From: Algoriphagus sp. CAU 1675
Lineage (GTDB): Bacteria; Bacteroidota; Bacteroidia; Cytophagales; Cyclobacteriaceae
Direction: 5' to 3'
NCBI RefSeq assembly: GCF_029222925.1
Contig: NZ_JARHUI010000004.1
Span: 248,001 to 312,000, forward strand
DNA length: 64,000 nucleotides
Shown: positions 8,924 through 17,269 of the stretch, piece by piece
Layout of the letters: each line of letters starts with the position of its first letter
How positions within the stretch are numbered: the first letter of the stretch is position 1
Notes under the pieces: generated by a model
Seen by the model: the letters and a program-made list of their open reading frames with translations, nothing else
Told to the model about the DNA's origin: nothing
The model's database searches: none
Program-made: the position numbers and the translations under genes

Positions 8924-10021
8924 ATGAAACCTCACAAACAAATTAAGGATTGGGGATTAGGACTTACCACCCCGCTAATTATTGCCGGACCATGCTCTGC
9001 AGAAACTCCGGAGCAGATCGAGCAAATTGTAAAGGAAATGAAGGACGAGAACATGATTCCTCAAATGTTCCGTGCCGGTATCTGGAAACCCAGAACTAGA
9101 CCGGGTAGCTTTGAAGGTGTCGGAGAAGAAGGATTAAAGTGGATGGAAATTGTTCGGCATAATCTGAACATTCCCATTACTGTGGAGGTCGGAAATGCTG
9201 CCCATGCTGAACTTGCTTTGAAGCATAAAGTAGACGTGCTTTGGATCGGTGCCCGTACTACTGTGAATCCATTTGCGGTTCAGGAAATCGCTGAAGTTCT
9301 TCGGGGTGTTGACATTCCAGTAATGATCAAAAACCCAATGAACCCGGATCTTGATCTTTGGATAGGCGCATTGGAAAGAATGTACGCAGTAGGAATTGAC
9401 AAACTAGCAGCCATTCATAGAGGTTTTTCTGATGCTTATGACAAACGTTTCAGAAACAAGCCAAACTGGTCTATGCCGATCCACCTGAAGCGTGTTTGGA
9501 CTGGAATGGAAGTAATCAATGACCCTTCCCACATCGTAGGTCGCCGGGATGGTTTGTTGGAAGTAGCCCAGCGCGCCATGAACTTTGGTTTGGATGGTCT
9601 CATGATAGAAACACACCACGATCCAGACAAAGCCTGGTCTGATGCCAAGCAACAAGTGACTCCAAAAGCCTTGAAGGAAATGATCAATGCGATCGACTTC
9701 AAAGAGCCATTGGAAAACATGAAACCAGATGAGCGTCTTCAAGACCTAAGACGTGCAGTGGATCACCTAGATGATCAGCTTTTGGACATTCTTCAGGAAA
9801 GATTTGCCGTGATTGACCAGATCGGTTCTCACAAAAGAGAGCATCACCTAACCGTATTTCAGTCTGACCGCTGGAAAGATGTAATGGAAAGCCGAACCAA
9901 AAAAGGCGTGGAAAAACACTTGAGCGAGAAATTCATGAAAGAATTGCTTTACTCCATCCATGAGGAATCCGTAAAGCGTCAAGAAAAACAACTTCGCGAA
10001 GCCGAAGCAGTAAAAAAGTAA
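8924..10021 (+). CDS. Bifunctional DAHP synthase / chorismate mutase, copy 2 (operon head)
   Basis: Catalyses the first step of the shikimate pathway (DAHP from PEP and erythrose-4-phosphate) and, through its C-terminal AroQ domain, chorismate to prephenate. DAHP synthase motifs: IAGPCSAETPEQ, AGIWKPRTRPGSFEG, WIGARTTVNPF, MIKNPMNPD, AAIHRGFSDAYDK, NDPSHIVGRRDG. The mutase covers about residues 270-355 (LRRAVDHLDDQLLDILQERF, DQIGSHKREH). At 365 residues it is close in length to copy 1 and clearly homologous. This copy lies behind the Phe/Tyr attenuator and leads aroB-aroA-pheA-aminotransferase-tyrA, so it is probably the biosynthetically regulated form. Confidence 0.94.
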   Translation: MKPHKQIKDWGLGLTTPLIIAGPCSAETPEQIEQIVKEMKDENMIPQMFRAGIWKPRTRPGSFEGVGEEGLKWMEIVRHNLNIPITVEVGNAAHAELALKHKVDVLWIGARTTVNPFAVQEIAEVLRGVDIPVMIKNPMNPDLDLWIGALERMYAVGIDKLAAIHRGFSDAYDKRFRNKPNWSMPIHLKRVWTGMEVINDPSHIVGRRDGLLEVAQRAMNFGLDGLMIETHHDPDKAWSDAKQQVTPKALKEMINAIDFKEPLENMKPDERLQDLRRAVDHLDDQLLDILQERFAVIDQIGSHKREHHLTVFQSDRWKDVMESRTKKGVEKHLSEKFMKELLYSIHEESVKRQEKQLREAEAVKK

Positions 10022-10050
10022 TACAATAAAGCTGAGCTTATTAAGGTTTC

Positions 10051-10074
10051 AAGGGGAAGGTGTGACTTCCCCTT
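10051..10074 (+). other. Intercistronic hairpin
   Basis: Perfect 9-bp stem AAGGGGAAG / CTTCCCCTT with a 6-nt loop, between the DAHP synthase gene and aroB. It is followed by ACCCTAATTTG rather than a T-run, so it is a poor terminator. It could be a stability or processing element, or a partial terminator that lowers expression of aroB and later genes. Confidence 0.5.
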
Positions 10075-10114
10075 ACCCTAATTTGTCTTAAATTAGAATT
10101 CGAAAACTTATTTC

Positions 10115-11155
10115 TTGGTGAATCCAATACTCTTTTCAAAGTCCATAGCCCAGGATCTCGGACAAGTGCTAAAGGAATATTCCTATTCCAGAATTTTTGT
10201 ACTTACTGACGAAAACACCAAGCTACATTGCCTTCCAAAAATCAGCCATTCCATACCGGCAGACTCGGTTCATTTCACTATTCCGGCAGGAGAAATCCAC
10301 AAAAACCTGGACACCTGCACCCAAATCTGGTCTAAGATGACTGCCGCCCAACTTGACCGCAAAGCCTTACTTATCAATTTAGGAGGAGGTGTTTTGGGAG
10401 ATATGGGAGGATTTTGTGCCAGTATTTACAAAAGAGGAATTCGATTTGTCAATATTCCCACTACCCTGCTTTCTCAGGTAGACGCAAGTGTTGGAGGAAA
10501 ACTGGGAGTGGATTTTCAAGGATTAAAAAACCATTTGGGGGTCTTTAATGAACCCGAAACAGTACTCATTGCCCCGGAATTTCTAGAGACCCTACCCCTT
10601 CAGGAATTGCGTTCAGGCTTTGCCGAAATCATGAAGCATGGGCTGATCCGGGACAAAAGCTATTTCGAAAATCTGGATCTAAAAAATTGGGAAAATTCCA
10701 ATTGGACTGAATTGATCCGGCATTCAGTAGAAATCAAAAAAAGCGTAGTCCTTGAGGACCCGAAAGAATCCGGTCTTAGAAAGATCCTCAATTTCGGACA
10801 TACCGTAGGTCATGCCTTTGAAACCTATTACCTGGACAGCCCGAAGCATTTACTTCATGGCGAAGCCATAGCTGCAGGAATGATATGCGAAGCTTGGCTT
10901 TCCTCAAAAAAATTGAGCTTACCTGAAACAGAACTCAAACAAATCGAACAGGCCTTTTTAAGCGTTTTCGGAAAAATTCAAATCGAAAACCGTGAAATAG
11001 AAGCCATATTGGACTTTTGCCTTCAGGACAAGAAAAACGAAGGAAGCACGCTGATGTTTTCCTTGCTGAATTCAATTGGGGACTGTACCTACAACATCCC
11101 CGTCACCCGGGAAGAAATCCGGGAATCAATCGCTTACTATCAAAGCCTCTCCTAA
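10115..11155 (+). CDS. aroB: 3-dehydroquinate synthase
   Basis: Cyclises DAHP to 3-dehydroquinate, the second shikimate step, using NAD and a divalent metal. The family signature is clear: NLGGGVLGDMGGF (about residues 89-101), IPTTLLSQVDASVGGKLGVD, GFAEIMKHGLI and the metal ligands in LNFGHTVGHAFE and LLHGEAIAAGM. At 346 residues it is of ordinary size. The start is uncertain: a TTG at 10115 or the GTG directly after it at 10118, with no ATG in range. It is the second gene of the attenuated operon, 93 nt after the DAHP synthase gene and 24 nt before aroA. Confidence 0.93.
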   Translation: MVNPILFSKSIAQDLGQVLKEYSYSRIFVLTDENTKLHCLPKISHSIPADSVHFTIPAGEIHKNLDTCTQIWSKMTAAQLDRKALLINLGGGVLGDMGGFCASIYKRGIRFVNIPTTLLSQVDASVGGKLGVDFQGLKNHLGVFNEPETVLIAPEFLETLPLQELRSGFAEIMKHGLIRDKSYFENLDLKNWENSNWTELIRHSVEIKKSVVLEDPKESGLRKILNFGHTVGHAFETYYLDSPKHLLHGEAIAAGMICEAWLSSKKLSLPETELKQIEQAFLSVFGKIQIENREIEAILDFCLQDKKNEGSTLMFSLLNSIGDCTYNIPVTREEIRESIAYYQSLS

Positions 11156-11179
11156 ACCAAAGAAACCACAAAGTATATC

Positions 11180-12406
11180 ATGGGTATTTTAAGCCTGGCA
11201 CAAAAATCAGAGTTCGCCAATACTTCCATCCCTCTTCCCTCTTCTAAAAGCGAATCCAATCGGGTATTGGTAATTGACGCCTTGACTGAAGGCAAAAACA
11301 AAATCAGCAATCTTGCTGAAGCAAGAGACACCCAAACCATGATCAGTCTCCTGAAGAAAAACCCTCCGGTTTATGATGTTCTCGATGCAGGGACTACCAT
11401 GCGCTTTTTGACTGCTTATGCAACTGTCACCAACCAAAACAAGGTAATGACAGGAACCCCAAGAATGTGTGAAAGACCTATTGGGATTCTGGTGGATGCA
11501 CTAAGAAGCATAGGTGGAGAAATTCATTACCTCAATGTGGAGGGCTATCCTCCTTTGGCCATCCATGGGCTTTCGGAGCAAAAAACGGATAAAGTAAAAA
11601 TCCGGGGTGATGTATCCAGCCAATATATTTCAGCCATGCTGATGATTGCTCCTGTTTTGCCTTTAGGATTGGAAATCGAACTGGAAGGAAAAGTGGGCAG
11701 CAGAACCTATATAGAAATGACTCTTGAGCTCATGGCTCAATTTGGGATTCAGTATAGCTGGGATGGAAACAAAATAAAAGTAGCTCATCAAGCCTATAAG
11801 CCCACTGAATTTGCTGTGGAAAGTGACTGGTCAGGGGCAAGTTATTGGTTTAGCTTACTCGCCTGCTCCGATTCAGGAGCATTGTTTTTAGAAGGTTTGA
11901 AGGAAAATAGTCTTCAGGGAGATTCCAAAATTGTTGAGATCATGGACCATTTAGGCGTAAAAAGCACCTTCAAGGACGGTGGGATCCTTTTACAGAAACA
12001 GCCTGTGAAAGGACTTAAGAGTTGGGATTTTACACATTGTCCGGACCTTGCTCAAACAGTAGCTGTAACCTGCGCAATTTTGGGACAGGACAGCATTTTC
12101 ACAGGTTTGGAAAGTCTGCGAATTAAGGAAACAGATCGGATATATGCCTTACAGCAGGAATTGGCAAAATTCAATGCCGAGCTCAGGGAAATTGAACCGG
12201 AAGTCTTCAGAATCATTCCTTCTGTCACGATGCCAAACGAGGTCCAAATCCATACTTATGAAGACCACCGAATGGCCATGGCATTTATGCCATTGGTAAC
12301 CAAGACAAAGGTATTGATCGAAGATCCCGAAGTTGTAAACAAGTCTTACCCCAGCTTCTGGAAACATTGCGAATTACTCCACATTTCCATGGAAACCAAA
12401 TCATGA
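11180..12406 (+). CDS. aroA: 3-phosphoshikimate 1-carboxyvinyltransferase (EPSP synthase)
   Basis: Transfers the enolpyruvyl group of PEP to shikimate-3-phosphate, the sixth shikimate step. Recognisable elements: LPSSKSESNR (the usual form is LPGSKS), DAGTTMRFLTA at residues 69-79, CERPIGILVDALR, GDVSSQYISAM, RIKETDR and EDHRMAMAF. The segment DAGTTMRF differs from the enterobacterial NAGTAMRP: Phe76 stands where E. coli has Pro101. Its TGA stop overlaps the pheA start as ATGA, which implies translational coupling. At 408 residues it is slightly shorter than the E. coli enzyme. Confidence 0.93.
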   Translation: MGILSLAQKSEFANTSIPLPSSKSESNRVLVIDALTEGKNKISNLAEARDTQTMISLLKKNPPVYDVLDAGTTMRFLTAYATVTNQNKVMTGTPRMCERPIGILVDALRSIGGEIHYLNVEGYPPLAIHGLSEQKTDKVKIRGDVSSQYISAMLMIAPVLPLGLEIELEGKVGSRTYIEMTLELMAQFGIQYSWDGNKIKVAHQAYKPTEFAVESDWSGASYWFSLLACSDSGALFLEGLKENSLQGDSKIVEIMDHLGVKSTFKDGGILLQKQPVKGLKSWDFTHCPDLAQTVAVTCAILGQDSIFTGLESLRIKETDRIYALQQELAKFNAELREIEPEVFRIIPSVTMPNEVQIHTYEDHRMAMAFMPLVTKTKVLIEDPEVVNKSYPSFWKHCELLHISMETKS

Positions 12407-13230
12407 GCCAACGAAAGATAGCCATACAAGGAGTTCCGGGATCCTATCACCATCAGGTGGCACTGAGAGTTTTTGGAAACGAAGTAGAGATTCTGCCATT
12501 CAACACTTTTGAGACCGTTGCCAAATCCCTGGCATTTGACACAGCGGATTTTGGGGTAATGGCCATAGAAAACTCCATAGCTGGGGCAATTTTACCCAAT
12601 TATGATCTCATAGATCGCTATGGGCTTCACATCAGGGAGGAATTTTACCTGCCCATTGCCCATCAGTTTATGGCTTTGCCCGGGCAACAAATAGAAGACA
12701 TTAATGAAGTCCGCTCCCACCCTATGGCATTGCTACAGTGCAAGGCATTTCTGGCCCAGCATCCCCAGATCCTGCAAATCGATGATTTGGACACGGCTTC
12801 GGTGGCAAAAAGGATTGCTGAGGAAAAGCTCAAAGGTGTAGCCGCAATTGCCAGTGAAATCGCAGCGGAAATCTATGGGTTGGAGATATTGGCCAAAAAT
12901 ATTCAGACCGTGAAGGATAACTTCACACGGTTTATCATTTTGCAGAAAGAAAAAGTAGAGGCCACAGAAACTCCAAACAAAGCCTCCTTCAAAGTTACTA
13001 TCCAAAATCAGGCTGGTGGACTTGCCAAACTACTAACTATGATCGCTGAGAAAGGCCTAAACCTCAGCAAAATCCAATCTATCCCCGTTATCGAAAAACC
13101 TTGGGAATATTCCTTTTTCATAGATGCGGAATTTTCGGATTATGCTCAGTTTTTAGAAGCCATGGACCTGATTCAAAAGGATTTTGGAGACGTAAAAATC
13201 TTTGGAGAATATAAGAGCAGAAAGGCATGA
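12403..13230 (+). CDS. pheA: Prephenate dehydratase
   Basis: Converts prephenate to phenylpyruvate, the committed step to phenylalanine. It is monofunctional (275 residues), since chorismate mutase is fused to DAHP synthase here. The catalytic domain shows GVPGSYHHQVAL, GVMAIENSIAGAI, HPMALLQCKAFL, GVAAIASEIAAEIYG and the NFTRFIIL motif. A C-terminal ACT domain starts near residue 195 (GGLAKLLTMIAEKGLNLSKI). The ESRP motif that binds Phe in the best-known enzymes reads QSIP here. The start at 12403 overlaps the aroA stop by 4 nt and is preferred over an ATG 36 nt upstream inside aroA. Confidence 0.93.
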   Translation: MSQRKIAIQGVPGSYHHQVALRVFGNEVEILPFNTFETVAKSLAFDTADFGVMAIENSIAGAILPNYDLIDRYGLHIREEFYLPIAHQFMALPGQQIEDINEVRSHPMALLQCKAFLAQHPQILQIDDLDTASVAKRIAEEKLKGVAAIASEIAAEIYGLEILAKNIQTVKDNFTRFIILQKEKVEATETPNKASFKVTIQNQAGGLAKLLTMIAEKGLNLSKIQSIPVIEKPWEYSFFIDAEFSDYAQFLEAMDLIQKDFGDVKIFGEYKSRKA

Positions 13231-14375
13231 AAGGATTTGCGCATAGAATAGACAGCGTCCAGGAATATTATTTCTCCGCAAAACTCAGAGAAGTCAATCA
13301 ATTGATTGCAGATGGCAAGCCTGTGATCAACCTTGGAATCGGAAGTCCAGACCTAGCTCCAGACCAGAGGGTCATCGATGCGATGAAAACAACCGTTGAT
13401 CAAGCCCAATCCCACGGCTATCAGAATTACCAGGGAATTCCTGAATTGAGAATCAAAATCGCGGAGTTTTACAAAAAAGAATATGATGTAGAGCTGAATC
13501 CTTTCAAGGAAATTTTGCCCCTGATGGGATCAAAAGAAGGTATCATGCACATCAGTATGACTTTCTTAAACCCCGGAGACCAGGTTTTGATCCCTGATCC
13601 TGGCTACCCTACCTATTCCTCAGTAACCAAACTGGTGGAAGCCGAACCCATCTATTACAGGCTTGACCCAAACCGTAAAGGAAGACCTGATTTTGAGACA
13701 CTTGAAAAATCAGATCTGAGTAAGGTCAAATTAATGTGGGTCAATTACCCGCACATGCCAACCGGTGCGGCAGGAAGTAAGGAGCTTTTTTCTGAACTGG
13801 TTTCCTTCGCCAAAAAGCATGATTTGGTTCTTATCAATGACAACCCCTACAGCCATATTCTAAACTCTGAACCGCTAAGCATTCTCAGTATTCCTGGGGC
13901 GGACGAAGTAGCCCTTGAACTCAATTCCCTCAGCAAAACATTTAATATGCCCGGATGGAGAGTAGGCATGCTTTGTGGTAGAGCTGACTGGATCGATGCC
14001 GTATTGAAAGTCAAATCCAACATGGATTCAGGTATGTTTTTGGGAATTCAAAAAGGGGCTATTGCAGCTCTGAGTCTTGGAAAACCCTGGTTTCAGGAAT
14101 TGGACGATGTTTACAATAACCGCAGAAAACTTGTATGGAAGTTTGCTGAATTGGCAGGCTTGGGTTACTCCACCGAACAAGCAGGACTATTTGTTTGGTG
14201 CAAAGTTCCTGAAGGAAAAAATGCCGAGGAATTGGTGGATTACTTACTCTACGAAAAAAACATCTTTATCACTCCGGGAAAAATTTTCGGATCTGCCGGG
14301 GAAGGCCACGTGAGGATTTCCCTTTGCATGCCTGAATTTAAAATCCTGGAAGCAATTAATCGAATCAAACCTTAA
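13227..14375 (+). CDS. PLP-dependent aminotransferase, class I/II (aromatic or prephenate)
   Basis: A fold-type I aminotransferase of 382 residues with the PLP lysine in NSLSKTFNMPGWR, NYPHMPTGA (usual form NYPxNPTG), DNPYSHI and the substrate arginine region GHVRISLCMP near the C-terminus. It lies between pheA and tyrA and overlaps pheA by 4 nt (ATGA). The likely job is transamination of phenylpyruvate and 4-hydroxyphenylpyruvate to Phe and Tyr. The placement would also suit a prephenate aminotransferase. The sequence alone does not decide between these, because class I folds of this type also handle aspartate or branched substrates. Confidence 0.85.
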   Translation: MKGFAHRIDSVQEYYFSAKLREVNQLIADGKPVINLGIGSPDLAPDQRVIDAMKTTVDQAQSHGYQNYQGIPELRIKIAEFYKKEYDVELNPFKEILPLMGSKEGIMHISMTFLNPGDQVLIPDPGYPTYSSVTKLVEAEPIYYRLDPNRKGRPDFETLEKSDLSKVKLMWVNYPHMPTGAAGSKELFSELVSFAKKHDLVLINDNPYSHILNSEPLSILSIPGADEVALELNSLSKTFNMPGWRVGMLCGRADWIDAVLKVKSNMDSGMFLGIQKGAIAALSLGKPWFQELDDVYNNRRKLVWKFAELAGLGYSTEQAGLFVWCKVPEGKNAEELVDYLLYEKNIFITPGKIFGSAGEGHVRISLCMPEFKILEAINRIKP

Positions 14376-14381
14376 CCTATT

Positions 14382-15230
14382 ATGCAAAAAATACACATTA
14401 TCGGACTTGGACTTCTTGGAGGTTCCTTTGGATTAGGAGCCAGAAGAAAATTCCCCGAAGTCATTGTGACCGGAACGGACTCCAACCCCAAAAACCTGAA
14501 AGACGCCTTGACATTAGGCATTATCACAGAAGCAAAAGAAGCCCCCGATGCAGATACAGATTTGGTCATTTTAGCCACTCCCGCAGATTCATTGGGAGAA
14601 TTACTCCTGAAAACTTTGGATCAAATCGGTGAAGAAACGCTGATTTTTGATTTGGGCTCTACCAAGGCTAAACTTTGCCAACTGGTGGAAAGCCATCCGA
14701 AAAGAAAACAGTACCTTGCCGCACACCCTATTGCAGGTACAGAATATTCGGGACCAAAAGCTGCATTTGCAGACCTATTGGACAGAAAAGTGATGATCCT
14801 TTGTGAACTGGAAAAGACAGATCTTCACCTTAAGGAAAAGGCATACGAACTATTCGAAGCATTGAATTTGAAGCTAAGATTCATGGATCCCGAAGAACAT
14901 GACCGCCATCTTGCTTTCGTTTCCCATCTTTCTCACATCTCCTCTTTTATGCTTGGAGAAACAGTCCTTCAAAAAATGGAAGACGACAAGAATATTTTCG
15001 ACATGGCTGGTTCCGGTTTTGCATCCACGGTTCGACTAGCCAAATCCAGCCCTGCCATGTGGGCTCCAATTCTCATCGAAAACAAGGAGAATATATTGAG
15101 TGCTTTGGACGGATATATTGCCAATCTACAGGCTTTCAGGGACAAAATTTCCGCCGGAGACAGCAATGGAATTTATGATGAAATGGCAAGCATCAATAAG
15201 ATCGGAGAAATCCTGGATCTAGGGAAATAA
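14382..15230 (+). CDS. tyrA: Prephenate dehydrogenase
   Basis: Oxidatively decarboxylates prephenate to 4-hydroxyphenylpyruvate, the tyrosine branch. The N-terminal NAD(P)-binding motif is GLGLLGGSFGLG (residues 8-19). The catalytic region has AAHPIAGTEYSGP with its conserved His, and VSHLSHISSF. At 282 residues it has no ACT domain or fused mutase, consistent with the mutase being on the DAHP synthase. It is the last gene of the operon, 6 nt after the aminotransferase, and is followed by a clear terminator. Arogenate as substrate cannot be excluded by eye. Confidence 0.92.
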   Translation: MQKIHIIGLGLLGGSFGLGARRKFPEVIVTGTDSNPKNLKDALTLGIITEAKEAPDADTDLVILATPADSLGELLLKTLDQIGEETLIFDLGSTKAKLCQLVESHPKRKQYLAAHPIAGTEYSGPKAAFADLLDRKVMILCELEKTDLHLKEKAYELFEALNLKLRFMDPEEHDRHLAFVSHLSHISSFMLGETVLQKMEDDKNIFDMAGSGFASTVRLAKSSPAMWAPILIENKENILSALDGYIANLQAFRDKISAGDSNGIYDEMASINKIGEILDLGK

Positions 15231-15255
15231 GCCCCAATTTCAAATTCACCAATAT

Positions 15256-15286
15256 AAAAAACCACGAATAGAATCGTGGTTTTTTT
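15256..15286 (+). terminator. Terminator of the aromatic operon
   Basis: AAAAACCACGA / TCGTGGTTTTT stem of about 11 bp, ATAGAA loop, then a T-run, 25 nt after the tyrA stop. Confidence 0.9.
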
Positions 15287-15373
15287 AGCTCTAAATCCTT
15301 GATTCAAATTAGATTGAAGATTTAGGCCTGAAAAATTTAGTAAATTCAAAATCAATAACCAGTCGACAAACCC

Positions 15374-16342
15374 ATGAAATCCTATTTTACCTCCATTCTT
15401 GTCCTTATAGCATTTGCTGCCTTCGGACAAGAATCCCATTGGGAAGTAATTGAAACCACCAATGAAGCTTCTCCCCGACATGAAAATTCCTTTGTGGAAT
15501 TGAATGGAAAGTTCTACGCATTGGGAGGAAGGGCCGATAGGCCTGTAGAAGAATACGATCCTGTCACCCAAACCTGGACTGCATTGGCAGATGTACCGAT
15601 GAATTTCCATCATTTTCAGGCATTGGCATTCCAGAATGAAATTTATGTAATCGGTGCTTTTACAGGAGGCTATCCTCATGAAACACCAATCCCTAATTTT
15701 CTGATTTTCAACCCAGAAACAAAGCAATGGAGGGAAGGACCAAAAATCCCTGAAGAAAGGTTGAGAGGATCGGTGGGAGTATTTTCCCGGGACGACAAAA
15801 TCTATCTTGTATGTGGGATCATTGATGGACATTGGGATGGACATGTCACTTGGTTTGATGAGTATGACCCAGCTACTGGAGAATGGACCATACTTCCCGA
15901 TGCTCCCCGTCCCCGAGATCATCACAGTGCCACTTTGGTTGGGGACAAGGTATACCTAGCAGGAGGAAGAACTTCCCATGCGGCGATTGGTAAAGTACTG
16001 GATTTGACCATTCCGGAAGTAGATTACTTTGATTTCAATACTCAAACCTGGAGTACTGTATCAGCCCCTCTACCTACCCCAAGGGCAGGAACTTCCACCA
16101 TCAGCAACGGAACCAAGTTGGTAGTCATGAATGGTGAAAGCAACACCCAAGTGCCTGCCCATTCCGAGGTGGAAGTTCTAGACACTCAAACAGGAACCTG
16201 GTCCAAATTACCCAACCTAAATCAAGGAAGACATGGGACTGGTGTAGTTTACTATCAGGGAAAAATCTATGTAGCTGCAGGTTCTGCCAACCGTGGTGGA
16301 GGTCCTGAGTTGAATAATATTGAAGTTTTGGAGTGGAAATAA
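15374..16342 (+). CDS. Secreted kelch-repeat beta-propeller protein
   Basis: The N-terminus is a Sec signal peptide with likely cleavage after AAFGQ. The body holds about six kelch repeats, each with a hydrophobic strand and small-residue turn (YALGGR, YVIGAF, YLVCGI, YLAGGR, VVMNGE, YVAAGS) followed by a Trp such as TQTWTAL, TKQWREG, TGEWTIL, TQTWSTV and TGTWSKL. This should form a six-bladed propeller in the periplasm or outside the cell. No catalytic motif is visible, so binding of a glycan or protein is the more likely role. It is a single gene after the tyrA terminator. Confidence 0.85.
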   Translation: MKSYFTSILVLIAFAAFGQESHWEVIETTNEASPRHENSFVELNGKFYALGGRADRPVEEYDPVTQTWTALADVPMNFHHFQALAFQNEIYVIGAFTGGYPHETPIPNFLIFNPETKQWREGPKIPEERLRGSVGVFSRDDKIYLVCGIIDGHWDGHVTWFDEYDPATGEWTILPDAPRPRDHHSATLVGDKVYLAGGRTSHAAIGKVLDLTIPEVDYFDFNTQTWSTVSAPLPTPRAGTSTISNGTKLVVMNGESNTQVPAHSEVEVLDTQTGTWSKLPNLNQGRHGTGVVYYQGKIYVAAGSANRGGGPELNNIEVLEWK

Positions 16343-16448
16343 GTACAGGATGGATTTGACAAATTCATCGAATCTTAATTTTCCCTAATTTCTTGTAAAC
16401 TGGTTTAGCTTTTGTCCGTTTGAAATCGAACATCTAAACACAACTATT

Positions 16449-17147
16449 ATGAAACCGATTTTATCCTTCCTTTTTGCATTGCTACTGGCTGTACCTGTTT
16501 TTGCACAGCAAACCGAATCTATACCCCTTATTGAAGTAGAGGGCTATGCTGAGCGAAAAATCGCACCTGATGAGGCAATTTTTTCTATTTCATTGGAAGA
16601 AAAAGCCCTTAAAGTAACCGATGCTGTTCAAGCTTTAAACCAAAAAACTCAAAGACTTGCCGAATCTCTAAAAAAAGGGAAGATCAGAGACTACAAACTA
16701 ATCGCAGATAATTATTCGGTAGATATAAATCGAATCTATCGTAGCGGAAGCTCCCGGGACAGTGGATATGTGGCACGCCAAACGCTCAGAATAGAAACCA
16801 ATGCTACCAATCCGGATTTGCAGAAAATCGTTGATGCTATCCAAAATGCCGGAGACATGAGTTTTAATCTAAGCTTTGGGATTGCTGAAGCTACTCGTAA
16901 ATCCCTAGAAAACGAACTTTTGGTGGAAGCCTTGAAAAATGCAGAGTCCAAGGCCCAATTAATCGGCAATACTTTTTCTATTCGTAGTTTGAGAGTACAT
17001 CACGTTAGTATTGCCGGAGATAATGTCCCAACACCCAAGTTTATGATCAATGCAAGAGCGGAAGCCAGCAATATGGGGGCTGATATGTTTATTCAAACGG
17101 ATAATCAGACCATTAGCAAACGAGTATACGTCAAATACACCTATTGA
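16449..17147 (+). CDS. SIMPL (DUF541) domain periplasmic protein
   Basis: A signal peptide (MKPILSFLFALLLAVPVFAQ) precedes a SIMPL domain: VEGYAERKIAPDEAIFSISLEEK at the start of the mature protein, then NQKTQRLAESLKK, RQTLRIET and LVEALKNAESKAQLIG. Members of the family are exported and widespread, and the molecular role is unclear beyond reports of links to oxidative stress and, in animals, to signalling. Length is typical (232 residues). The gene has its own terminator and no functional partner. Confidence 0.85.
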   Translation: MKPILSFLFALLLAVPVFAQQTESIPLIEVEGYAERKIAPDEAIFSISLEEKALKVTDAVQALNQKTQRLAESLKKGKIRDYKLIADNYSVDINRIYRSGSSRDSGYVARQTLRIETNATNPDLQKIVDAIQNAGDMSFNLSFGIAEATRKSLENELLVEALKNAESKAQLIGNTFSIRSLRVHHVSIAGDNVPTPKFMINARAEASNMGADMFIQTDNQTISKRVYVKYTY

Positions 17148-17153
17148 TTGAGG

Positions 17154-17181
17154 AAAGGCCGCAATAGCGGCCTTTTTTTTT
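17154..17181 (+). terminator. Rho-independent terminator
   Basis: AAAGGCCGC / GCGGCCTTT stem, AATA loop and a nine-T tail, directly after the SIMPL gene. Confidence 0.92.
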
Positions 17182-17269
17182 GCCTTTATCTCCATTCCAA
17201 AAATTGACAAATGGTTTACGAATTCAAGGCATTTTAGGCATATTGTATTACCAAACACTTAAACCTAAA

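Noticed and set aside
8725-8946. 73-codon frame on the plus strand overlapping the attenuator
   Set aside because: It begins upstream of the predicted transcription start, runs in a different frame through leader and terminator, has no domain and overlaps the next gene start. The 31-codon leader explains the region better.
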